From Thraustochytrium sp. TN22 (Eukaryota > Sar > Bigyra > Thraustochytrida > Thraustochytriidae), in the NCBI GenBank assembly GCA_013306675.1, contig JABLUY010000198.1, forward strand, positions 1 to 64,000: a DNA stretch of 64,000 nucleotides, given 5' to 3'. Positions 50,533 to 59,488 of the stretch are shown here, in pieces. Both the position numbers and the translations under genes were made by a program. Positions within the stretch are counted from its first letter, which is position 1, and each line of letters starts with the position of its first letter. A model generated the notes under the pieces. That model saw only the letters and a list, made by a program, of their open reading frames with translations. It made no database searches and was not told the DNA's origin.

Positions 50533-51948
50533 TCAGACCTTCTTAAAGGCCGCAGTGTCCTTGCCGTAGCACCAATAGTTGACCATGACAGAAGAGCCCA
50601 TGTTCTGGACGTGGTGGAACCAGCCGGCGGGGAGGTAGAGGAGCTCGCCGGGCTTGACGTCGACGATCATCTTGTTATAGTGCGAGGAGGACACGCCGGG
50701 CGCGTTGGGGTCGGCCGGGTCGCCGTAGCAGAGGCCCTTGTTCCTGCCCACGCAGCGGGGCTTGAGGAGCTGAAAGTCGGAGGGCGGGGCGATGGTGAAG
50801 CGCTTGGTGCCGGCAATCATGACGACAATGTTGTCGCAGCAGTCGGAGTGCGAAGCGGTGCCGGAGACGCCGTTGCCCATCCAGAGGCTCCCGCGCTGCA
50901 TCCAGCGGCGCGGGAAGAGCGTGGGCGGGCGGACCCCGAGACGGCGCAGCGCGTCGGGCTTGATCTTCATGTTGCGCGGGAGGTTGCGAAGGCCGTTCTT
51001 CTTGACGAGGGTGGCGTTGGCGCGAAGAGCCGCGAGGCCCGGGCCGAGGTCGACCTCGCCGTCAAAGCGCGCGTTAGGACGGTACTGCGCGAAGGTGTTG
51101 GTGCGCACGTCCTTGCCGTCGTAGGGGAAGAGGTCGTAGAGCTCCTCGAAGGTGTAGGCGCGACCGGTGTAGCCGGACTTGCGCATGTTGTCCATGCGGA
51201 AGAGCAGGGGCTGCGCGAAGCGGCGGAAGCGGGCGCGGAAGTTCTGCTCGTTGAGCTGGATGTTGCGCTTGAGCACGGGCACGAAGCGCTTGATCGGGTG
51301 CTCCGTGTACAGGCGCTTGTAGTCCTGCACGCCCCACCACTCGCCGGTCTTGGTGGGCACGTCCGGCACGAAGACGTCCGGGCTCGTGGACCACTCGGCG
51401 TAGTTCTCGAAGAGCTCCGAGGGATCGTACGAGGTGAGGTCCGCGAAGGGCTCCGTGTACAGGTTGGCCACCTGGGCGGCGGCCGAGAGGTCGGCGCGCT
51501 CGTCCTCGAGGCGCTCCGCCTCGAGCTCGGCCTCCTCCTCCTCGTCGCGGTCGCCGTCGCCCGGCGCCGGGTCTCCGTCCACGGGCCGCGTGTACTGCTC
51601 CTCGCCGTTCGCGCTCGTGATCTCGTCGCCGTCGTTGCCCACGGCCGGCAGCGTGGCGAAGCCCCCGCCGCTGCCGCCCATGGTCGGCAGCAGGCTGCCC
51701 ACGGTGGCGAGCGCGCCGTCGCCCTGCTGCTTGCCGTGCGCCGCGTAGCCGAAGAAGAACGAGGCCACCACCAGCACCAGCATCACCGCGTGCAGCGCCC
51801 ACGGCGACTGCCGCGCCACGCGCACCTGCCGCGCCACGCGCTCGCGCAGCGACCCCGCCGCGCCCTGCCCGTGCAGCAGGCCCTCCGTCGGCGAGTCCGC
51901 CCGCGAGTACGGCAGGCTGCCGCTGCTGTGCTTGCGCGCCTTCATCAT
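50533..51948 (-). CDS. Type II membrane JmjC/cupin-8 dioxygenase
   Basis: Predicted Fe(II)/2-oxoglutarate hydroxylase facing the secretory lumen, 471 residues from the ATG at 51948. A short basic cytosolic tail precedes one membrane span (about 50-72, ALHAVMLVLVVASFFFGY). A Gly/Asp/Glu-rich stalk follows, then the cupin-8 fold: SLWMGNGVSGTASHSDCCDN with iron ligands His367 and Asp369, AGTKRFTIAPP, and ELLYLPAGWFHHV with His445 as third ligand. Substrate (protein or otherwise) is unknown. The frame continues to 52128, but the paired ATGs at 51948 start the basic tail. It is head to head with the prolyl 4-hydroxylase gene, which has the same membrane topology. Confidence 0.87.
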   Translation of the reverse strand: MMKARKHSSGSLPYSRADSPTEGLLHGQGAAGSLRERVARQVRVARQSPWALHAVMLVLVVASFFFGYAAHGKQQGDGALATVGSLLPTMGGSGGGFATLPAVGNDGDEITSANGEEQYTRPVDGDPAPGDGDRDEEEEAELEAERLEDERADLSAAAQVANLYTEPFADLTSYDPSELFENYAEWSTSPDVFVPDVPTKTGEWWGVQDYKRLYTEHPIKRFVPVLKRNIQLNEQNFRARFRRFAQPLLFRMDNMRKSGYTGRAYTFEELYDLFPYDGKDVRTNTFAQYRPNARFDGEVDLGPGLAALRANATLVKKNGLRNLPRNMKIKPDALRRLGVRPPTLFPRRWMQRGSLWMGNGVSGTASHSDCCDNIVVMIAGTKRFTIAPPSDFQLLKPRCVGRNKGLCYGDPADPNAPGVSSSHYNKMIVDVKPGELLYLPAGWFHHVQNMGSSVMVNYWCYGKDTAAFKKV

Positions 51949-53144
51949 CCTCGCCGCTCGCGCTCGCGCTCCTCCCCTCCTCCTCCTCCTCCTCCGTTTC
52001 GGCTTTGCCGCCGCGCCGCCGCAGCCCGCCTCCTGCCGCGGGACGCGACGGGACACTCGCTCTCGGTCCCCTGCCCCGCCGGCACTGGCACGGGCAGCGT
52101 CCGCCCAAGCGAAGCCAAGCCAAGCCAAGCGAAGTCAAGCCAAGCCAAGCGAAGTCAAGCCAAGCCAAGCCAAGCCAGAAGCAAAGCAGCGACTCGGCTC
52201 GGCCTGCGCGGGCGCGGCCTGCGGCGGCCGTTGCCGGCCGGCCGGAGTCGGCGGGCCGCGCGGGCGGCCATTGTTCAAGCCCGAGCACGCGCTCTCTCTC
52301 TCTCTCTCTCTCCCCGTCACCGGCGTCCTCACGGGCGAGGGCCAGAGCGCGGGAGCCGGTCGGACGCCGCGCGCGCGCGCGCGGTGCCCCCCGCGGGCGC
52401 GGCGGCGCGGCGGCGCGAGCAGGCGCGGCGCGCGCGGCGGGGGGCGCGCGGCGAGTGGTCGCGCAGGCCGCTTGCCGCGCGCTTCGCGCAAGCGTCCCGC
52501 ACCGCGTGCGCGCAGAAAGCGAGCCAACGTGGCGGACGCCGCGGCCGTGAGCGCGCGCAGGCTGGCTGGCCAGCGTGATGGCCCGGCATGGCCGCGGAGA
52601 ACTAGCTGGTTAGCGGCAACGAATCACAGCTGAGCTGGCGCAGCGGCCACTGGCAAGCGTGGACAAACAACTCAAGTTGAAGGCAGGCTAGCTAGGCTGC
52701 GCGCGGCCGAACGAAGTCGAAGCCTGCCTGGGAAGGAGAAAGACGCGCCTGGCTGGTTGGAACGAGGGGCCGGTCTCCGCGACGTCACCGCGGCGTGGTC
52801 ACGCTCGCGGACGCGGTGAACCTGGACCTCAGGCTGGCCCCGAACTTGAACTTGAAGAAGGTGAAGCAGCTGAGCGCGACGAAGCGGCCTGATCGACCAC
52901 CGCTGCGGTGCCGCAGCACTGCGGCAGCAGGCAGGCGTGATCGCTCGCACGGGGCGCCACCGCGGCGCGCCTGCGGCGCGTGCCGCCGCGGACGGAAGGG
53001 CCGCGGAAGCAGCCTTGCGGTGGCGGGCGTGCAGTGCAGCGGCTTGCGCGGCGGTGGCCCGACCACGGCGACGGCGACGCTGCGACATTGGCATGCCCGC
53101 GGCGCGGCGGTAGGAGGGAGTAGTACTGCAACGAGGTGGAGACC
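51949..53144. other. Divergent region between two dioxygenase genes
   Basis: About 1.2 kb. It holds AAGCC/AAGCG pentamer repeats (about 52105-52180), a CT microsatellite (about 52291-52312), a CGCG run (about 52368-52382) and a GGCTAGCTAGGC palindrome (about 52686). No gene seen. Confidence 0.65.
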
Positions 53145-54758
53145 ATGAAGGACGCGCAGGAGCAGGAGCAGCTGGAGGAGTCAGAGAGACCGCAAGAGCG
53201 CGAGCGCGAGCGCGAACCCGGCGAGACGATGAGCAAGGGCAAGGCAGAGGAGCCGCGCGGCGGGCTGGGGCGCACGGCAGCGACGCTGGCGATGGTGGTG
53301 GCGGCGGCCGCCGCAGTGGTGACAGCTGTGGTGGGCGGCGAGAGGTCCGCGGTGGACGTCCTGGCGGACAAGGTGCCGGTGCTGCAGGCGCAGCGGCGGC
53401 GCGCGGAGGCGCTCAAGTGGCCGGTGAGCTTTAGCGTGCACTACAATGGGCTCGGCAAAGAGGAGGGCCTGGAGACGCGGTCGGATGCCTGGGGCAACCT
53501 GGACGAACTCATCCGCGAGGCGTGCGAGGGCATGGAACCCGTGCAGGAGCTGGCGGACCACGACAACGCAACGCTGCAGAGGCTGTGCGAGCCCTCGGAG
53601 GGCGCGCGGCTGTTCACGCACGGCGGCAGGCGCGTCATGTCGTTCGCCGACGTGCCGGCCAACGGGACCCGGCTCTACGTCGTGCCGCAGGGCCTGCACT
53701 TCGTCTTCCCTCTGGCCGAAGTGGGCGCCGAGATCGAGGCGGAGAACGTGGAGTCACCGCTGGAGGGCAAGCGCGTGCGGCTGCGGCAGCTTACGGAGTC
53801 GCCGCGCGTCTTCAGCATCGAGAACTTCATCTCGGACGAGGAGATCGACGCCATCCTGGAGCACAACATGGAGCTCGTCAAGCCAAGCGAGGTGGGCTTC
53901 GCCGGCTGGCGCGACCGCACGCGCACTAGCAGCACGGCGTGGGACTTCCACTCGCCGGCGTCGCGCAAGGTGCGGCGGCGCAGCTTCGAGCTCCTCGGCA
54001 TGGACTTTGACACGCGCATGGCCGACGCCGTGCAGGTGCTGCGCTACAACCTGAGCGAGTGGTACAAGCCGCACCTGGACGCTTTCGACAAGCAGGCGTA
54101 CGAGGGGTGGAACCCGCGCGAGGACAATGGCACGAACCGCTTCGCTACGGTCTTCCTCTACCTCTCGGACGTCGAGGAGGGCGGCCACACGGTCTTCCCG
54201 CTGTCCACGACGCATGAGGGCTACAACGGCGAGCGCATCGTGCACGATGGCACAATCAACACGCCGGGCTATATCGCGGACAAGGACGCGCGCTGGGCGT
54301 GCAACACCTCCTCGACGGCCTTGCGCTCCGGCACCTCGCGCGGTTCGGCGCTCCTCTTCTATTCGCAGACCGCGGACGGCGCGCTCGACCCGTACAGCCT
54401 GCATGGCGGCTGCCCGGTGGTCAAGGGCATCAAGTACTCGGCCAACGTGTGGATTTGGAACCGCCCCAAGCCCGACAAGTCCGAGGCGCGCGACTCGGAG
54501 CGCCCGGCTCCGGACCACAAGGGCATCCAGCTCCAATTCTCCAACGAGCGCGCCACCACACTCAACCTGTATTGGGACGATGGCACCGACGAGATGGTCT
54601 TCCAGTCCGTCATCGCTCCTGGCGACTCTCAGAGCATGACCACCTACAACGGCCATACCTTCGTGCTGCGTGACGCCACCACCAACGAGACTGTGCACAC
54701 CTTTACGGCCTCTGACAAGCTGCACAAGGGCCGCAACCACGTTGAGGTCGTGCAGTGA
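53145..54758 (+). CDS. Type II membrane prolyl 4-hydroxylase with C-terminal VHL-like beta domain
   Basis: Predicted to hydroxylate prolines in secretory proteins, 537 residues from the ATG at 53145 (a GTG nine bases earlier is ignored). A charged cytosolic tail is followed by a membrane anchor (about 42-64). The P4H core has HxD ligands His310 and Asp312 in YKPHLDAFD, distal His420 in HGGCPVVKGIK and 2-oxoglutarate Lys430. After a short linker (about 450-463), residues 464-530 match the pVHL beta domain: LQFSNERATTLNLYW, PGDSQSMTTYNGHTFVLRD. Against human pVHL hydroxyproline-pocket residues, Trp88, Tyr112 and His115 correspond to Trp477, the Tyr of TTY, and His504; Tyr98, Ser111 and Trp117 are conservatively Phe, Thr and Phe. 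The VHL match is by eye. Confidence 0.9.
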   Translation: MKDAQEQEQLEESERPQEREREREPGETMSKGKAEEPRGGLGRTAATLAMVVAAAAAVVTAVVGGERSAVDVLADKVPVLQAQRRRAEALKWPVSFSVHYNGLGKEEGLETRSDAWGNLDELIREACEGMEPVQELADHDNATLQRLCEPSEGARLFTHGGRRVMSFADVPANGTRLYVVPQGLHFVFPLAEVGAEIEAENVESPLEGKRVRLRQLTESPRVFSIENFISDEEIDAILEHNMELVKPSEVGFAGWRDRTRTSSTAWDFHSPASRKVRRRSFELLGMDFDTRMADAVQVLRYNLSEWYKPHLDAFDKQAYEGWNPREDNGTNRFATVFLYLSDVEEGGHTVFPLSTTHEGYNGERIVHDGTINTPGYIADKDARWACNTSSTALRSGTSRGSALLFYSQTADGALDPYSLHGGCPVVKGIKYSANVWIWNRPKPDKSEARDSERPAPDHKGIQLQFSNERATTLNLYWDDGTDEMVFQSVIAPGDSQSMTTYNGHTFVLRDATTNETVHTFTASDKLHKGRNHVEVVQ

Positions 54759-55044
54759 GTTGGCAGACAAGCAACAAGAAGCCCCTTGGAATCGATCACC
54801 GCCTGGGCCCACCCACCAACCAAGCAACCAAGCAAGCAACCAACCTTGCGCTGTCTCCGAGTGGCAGCATGGGCTTGCGCGATCTGATTTGTAGAAAGCA
54901 AGACACCTGTACTCCTCTTCGTTTGCCACCAAGCAAACATGGCAAGCAAGCTGATGTAAACAACCTCAAAAATGGTTCAACCTTACCACCCTCTTTTACC
55001 GAACACCTACCTGTTCACACAGGCAACCTTTGAGTGAGCGAGCA

Positions 55045-55536
55045 TCAAGACCGCCTCGCGTTGGTCACTGAGTAGCGAATCACCGTAGACTCGACGTCAG
55101 AACCCAGGACTTCAGCCACCTTGCGACGCAACTTGTTCATGGTGGCGCCGCACTTGCCGTTGTCGCCAAAGGGGACCCAGCACAGCACGATATTGAGCAG
55201 CGGCGCCAGGGGCACGACGAGTGGCAGAAAGCCCGTGCTACCATCGCGAACCTTGAGCGTCGTACGGCCCTCCCCGGACGACACGACGGACACCACGATC
55301 TCGTCCAGCCACTTGGCCTTGGTCAGGAAATGCACGGTTACGCTCTTGGCGCTCCGCTTCACGGGCAGGTAGTCGTCCAGCTTCTCCGCCGCGCTCCACA
55401 CGGCGTCCAGCGCCTTGGCCGCCTCGGCCGCCACAGTCCACTCGTGCTCCTCCGAGTGCAGTCGCTTCACGCCCGGCACGAGCAGCCCGGGTCGCAGGCC
55501 GCCCTGCACCTTGCGCTGCGCGTTGATGTAAACCAT
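55045..55536 (-). CDS. Small protein of unknown function, faintly DUF1499-like
   Basis: From the ATG at 55536 it is 163 residues. It has alternating strands (KSVTVHFLTKAKWLDEIVVSVV, RTTLKVRDGS) flanked by helices (AAKALDAVWSAAEKLDDYL and NKLRRKVAEVLG), and a hydrophobic LPLVVPLAPLLNIVLCWVPF that may be a membrane or buried segment. The strand-helix order recalls DUF1499, but no signature decides it. The frame is open to an ATG at 55929; the extra 131 residues include a Ser tract from a CTG/GCT run and look like leader sequence. I do not assign a function. Convergent with the P4H-VHL gene. Confidence 0.6.
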   Translation of the reverse strand: MVYINAQRKVQGGLRPGLLVPGVKRLHSEEHEWTVAAEAAKALDAVWSAAEKLDDYLPVKRSAKSVTVHFLTKAKWLDEIVVSVVSSGEGRTTLKVRDGSTGFLPLVVPLAPLLNIVLCWVPFGDNGKCGATMNKLRRKVAEVLGSDVESTVIRYSVTNARRS

Positions 55537-55547
55537 GGCGTCCGAGC

Positions 55548-55594
<47 letters not shown>

Positions 55595-58204
55595 CTGTCT
55601 GGCTGCTGTCTGCCGCTGCTGTCTGCCGCTGCCTCCGCCGCCGCTGCCTCCGCGCGCAGGTCTGCTAGGTGCTCTGCTGCGTCTGCTCGCGCGCTCCGAG
55701 TCTGCCAGCCCGTACCTACCGTGACTCGCGCTGTCGCTCCCGTGCTCGTGCTCGTTGTGCTGCAGCCTGCACTGCAGTGCACTGTCTCACAAGCAGACCG
55801 AGGCTCGGAGCAAGGTCCGCTTGCGAGCAGAGAACAACGAAGCGGAGAGCAGGCAGCCAGCCACAGGCGCGGCTCGAAGCCTCGCCACCGATTCATCGAA
55901 CTCGGGACAGCCCGGACAGGCGCAGTCATCTGATCATCATCACGGTCGCGACTCGCCCTGCAGCCTCAGCCTGACTCGGAACGAAGCTCGGAGGCTCAGG
56001 TAGGTCTCAGGGCGTCGCCAGTACTTGCTTCAACTTGCCAAGCTGCAAGCAAGCGGCACGCGGCTGGCCGCTGGCGGCGAGACTGTAGGCCTAAAGCCGC
56101 TGGCCGGCGGAAGGCTGGACTCTGGAGAACACGCGCTGCGCTAGCCAGGCTGGGCGGCCGGCCGGGAAGGCCGCACTGCCGCGGCGCAGCAGGCTAGCCT
56201 TCGGTGGCATTGCGGTGGCGGCCGCAGCTGGCTGCTCTTTGATGAACAAGCCTGGCTAGGCCTACCTTAGTGCCAGTGATTCACTGTCAGTGAAGTCAGC
56301 AATCGCGGAGATCTTGACTCTCTGTAAGCTCACCGTCAGCCAGGCAGCTGCCAGCCTGCCCGGCCCTGCCGTCACGCGCCAGTGCCCCCACAGCCCCACA
56401 GTGTTCTCTCATCGCAGCACGCGTGCTCGCCAGTGTGTCGTGAGGGAGCCACGCTCCCCGCTGTTCCCACACCCGCGTTCTCCACCTCTAGCCTGGCGTG
56501 GTATTCACCAACAGTGGCATCAGCACCTCCTGCAAAACTCCCTCTGTTTCCCGCAGCGCCGCGTGTGCGGTGCAAGCGGCGCATCTTGTCCGGCGCCAAG
56601 CAGCGCGCGCGCGGCGCCGCGGCCGCGCTCGAAGCGCCCACCACGACCACGGTGGCACGGACACGCGGCAGCGGCATTCTCCAGCCTACCAGTGAGCTGC
56701 GCCACATTCATTCTCCAGCAGCCAGGCCGCGCGGCCCATCGGTCGAAGGTACGCCTCCGGGCCTCTGCGCGCGAGAGGGATTGCTCGCGGCGCGCGGCGC
56801 CTAGCAAGCACGCCGGCCGCCCGCTGCAGCCGCCTCCGCCCTCCCGCGCGGAGCCCGCCTCGCGCGCGAGCAGGCGCGCGCAACTGACGTGGCGGCGATC
56901 GCCAAACAAAGCCCTTGGCGATCTCGGTCACGGTCCAAGCCTTTTAGCCTCCCTCCAACCAAGGGATTCCAAGCAAGCCAGGGAGCTGAGCTGCCAGCTG
57001 CCGCACCGCGCGCAAGGCCGCCGGCCGGCCGGCCCTCCGCGAGAGGCTGCAGTGCGTGCGCAGCTGAGAGGGTCCCTCCGGCGTCCGTGGCTTCTTCATC
57101 GTATTCAAACAAGCATCGAGCATCGCTCGCATCGCTTGCGTGCCCTGCACTGCCGGCTCACCCCGGGCGCGGCCCGTTCGCTCGCTCGCTCGCTCGCTCG
57201 CTCGCCCGCTCGTTCGCTCGCGCGGCCGCTCGAGCGCTCGACCCTCGCACGCTCGCTCGCGTGCTTCGTACGCTCGCTCGCCGCCTTCTCGCTAGCTAGC
57301 TAGCAGGCGCCGGCGTCGGGGATAGAACCCCGCGACGGAACTCGCCGCCCGAACCCGCCGCGCTGCCGCTGCGCTGGCGAGCGAGCTCAGAAGGTCCAGC
57401 AGCTCAGGCTCGGCGCGCGCGCGACGACCGAGCTGGCCTGCGACACCGACCCGCAAGACCTAGCAAGACCGAGCTCCGAGCTCGCAGGCCCTTTCTTTCT
57501 TTCTTTCCTGCCTGCCTGCCTGCCTGCTGAGCTGCAGTGCAGCAAGGCCCGTCCAGACGCGCGGCCAGAACCGCACTCTCCGCAGCGCAGCGCGGCGGAG
57601 CGGGGCGAAGCGCGGGGAATCGCGGCGCGGGGAATCGCGGCGCGGCGCAGCGCAGCGCGGCGGCGGCGGTGCGGCGTTGCTCTCCACAGCAAGCCTCACG
57701 CGCCGCGGCGCGCGCTTCCTGGTTAGGTGGCAGCGACTGCAGCGCATTGCTGCCATCAAGTCCAGTCCAGCGATCTCCAGCGGCAAGCAAAGCAGGCTTC
57801 GAGTCCGAGCCAAGGAGGAGCGCTCGCGCCCGCGCCTGCGCTCGCTCTCGCGCTCGCGCTCGCGCTCGCGCTCGCGCTCACGCTCACGCTCACGCTCACG
57901 CTCGGCAGTCGTCCTCCAGGGCGCGCGCCCCGGATTTAGCGCCCTGCGCGAGCCAGCGGCGCGGCCGACGAGCTAGCGGTGTCGGCGACCCCAGCACGGC
58001 CGGCCTTGGTCGGCGCCACGCACGCACGCTCGCTCGCTCGCTCGCTTGCCAAAGCTCTCTCGCCCTCTCGCTCGCTCGCTCTGGGTCGTGGCGCGGGGCT
58101 GCGCGACGCGGCGCGGCACGGCACGGCGCGGCGCGGCACAGCTCTGCCCGGCTCGGCTCGGCTCGGCTCGGCTCGCTCGCGCAATTGACCCGGCGGCGCG
58201 CACC
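55537..58204. other. Long intergenic region rich in GC simple repeats
   Basis: About 2.7 kb. It holds a GCT run (55548-55591), GCTC tetramer runs at 57178-57215 and 58025-58085, a CTAGCTAGCTAGC palindrome at about 57288, CTTT and CTGC runs near 57495-57530, GCGCTC hexamers at 57840-57905 and CGGCT pentamers near 58145-58175. The longest open frame (56290-57303, plus strand) is Ser/Arg/Ala/Leu simple sequence. No gene or RNA seen. Confidence 0.6.
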
Positions 58205-59488
58205 ATGATCGACCACAGGCTGCTCGATGGGCAAGCACTGCTGCTGCGGCAGGGAGGAGGCGCCAGCGAGAGTGAGGTGACGGTCGCGCCGGTCTCGCCG
58301 GTCTCGCCGATGGGCGCCCTGACCGTGAGTCCCGCCGTGGCCGGTAGTGGCAGCAGCATGGGTAGCATGGCAGCGGCCATGACGGGGGCGACGGACATGA
58401 TCCCCAAAATGGGACAGCAGATCAACACCGACGTGGTGAGATACGTGGGCCGCACGGCGCATGCCCAGTTTCGGGAGCTCAACCACCAGATGGGCCGCGG
58501 CTTCAACAGCAACACGTTCTGCTTTGAGGCCAAGGACCTCGGCGTCCTGCAGAACCTCTCCGTCACGGTGGGGCACACGGGCGGCGGTCGCTGGCGCCAG
58601 GTCATCGCGGTGGCAGAGGCCAAGCAGCTGCGCAAGACCGCCTTTCTGCTGCCCTTCCACGTGGACCGCGAGCGCAACCACATCGGCGTGCGCGCGCTGG
58701 CCGTCTACCGCACCGGCCAGGGAGTTATCCGCTTTGCGGTACGTGTCGCATCGGTGCGCCGCCCGCTCAAGGCCAAGGAGGAGACACCCTGTAGTGAGGA
58801 GCTCCACGTCTCTCTACGCGTGCACTTTGCCGGTCACACGCCTGCGGAAGCTGTCACGCGCGTGCCATGGTTGTCCAACCTTAATCGCGGTCGCGTCGAC
58901 GTCAATCCGTCCACGCTCATGTTCGCGCGCGATGCCTTCCATTGGTACGAGAACGAGCAGCTCGCATGGTTCGCCTGCTTCGGCGTCATGCACCCGAGCT
59001 ACCCGCTAGAGGTCTGGGGCGACATCAACGAGATGCTCGCCTTTCCCATCCAAAAGGCCCCGGAGACCACGGTCGACTCGCTCGACGTCTTCCTTGAGAC
59101 CGCGCAGCGCTTTGACCGGATCAGAGAGAACATCGCTTCCACGCCCAAGGCCGTGCCGCGCGAGCCGCGCGACCCGGATGGAGACGTCGACATGTCGACG
59201 CCTTATGATGCCACGAACGCCTTGCCGGACCGCATGGGCATGGACGATTTGGAGGAGGTTGATGCGGAGGACCACGAACCGTTCAACTGCGGGCCGATCA
59301 AGAGGAAGAAGGACAGAGGCGCCCGCTTCGTTGTCAGCATTTCGAGCCTTGACGACCGCGCCAACATCGCCAGCACATCCATCGTTCTGCAGCGCCTTTT
59401 TTCTCGTCAGCAGGGCTACGAGACTGCTCCCTGCACACACTCGGACCACGGCGACGATACTTTTACTGTCGCAGTGGGTTGCGTTTGA
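58205..59488 (+). CDS. Protein of unknown function
   Basis: 427 residues from the ATG at 58205 (the frame opens earlier only at non-ATG codons). An N-terminal Ser/Gly/Met linker leads to a folded-looking region (about 75-290) with regular strands: YVGRTAHAQFRELNHQ, LQNLSVTVGHTGGGRWRQVI, IRFAVRVASVRRPL and LHVSLRVHF, then an aromatic helical part (ARDAFHWYENEQLAWFACFG). The C-terminal 120 residues are acidic then basic (KRKKDR), possibly a nuclear signal. Codon use and GC at third positions match the neighbouring genes, so I take it as real. I recognise no family. About 2.3 kb separates it from the 7TM-RGS gene. Confidence 0.7.
   Translation: MIDHRLLDGQALLLRQGGGASESEVTVAPVSPVSPMGALTVSPAVAGSGSSMGSMAAAMTGATDMIPKMGQQINTDVVRYVGRTAHAQFRELNHQMGRGFNSNTFCFEAKDLGVLQNLSVTVGHTGGGRWRQVIAVAEAKQLRKTAFLLPFHVDRERNHIGVRALAVYRTGQGVIRFAVRVASVRRPLKAKEETPCSEELHVSLRVHFAGHTPAEAVTRVPWLSNLNRGRVDVNPSTLMFARDAFHWYENEQLAWFACFGVMHPSYPLEVWGDINEMLAFPIQKAPETTVDSLDVFLETAQRFDRIRENIASTPKAVPREPRDPDGDVDMSTPYDATNALPDRMGMDDLEEVDAEDHEPFNCGPIKRKKDRGARFVVSISSLDDRANIASTSIVLQRLFSRQQGYETAPCTHSDHGDDTFTVAVGCV

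Noticed and set aside
56290-57303. 337-codon plus-strand frame with SLARSLARS repeats
   Set aside because: The repeat peptide comes from GCTC tetramers; the rest is low complexity and codon use differs from real neighbours.
57314-57360. Stretch resembling part of a tRNA T-arm (GGGATAGAACCCC)
   Set aside because: No matching acceptor stem, D-arm or anticodon arm nearby; no tRNA could be folded by eye anywhere in the window.
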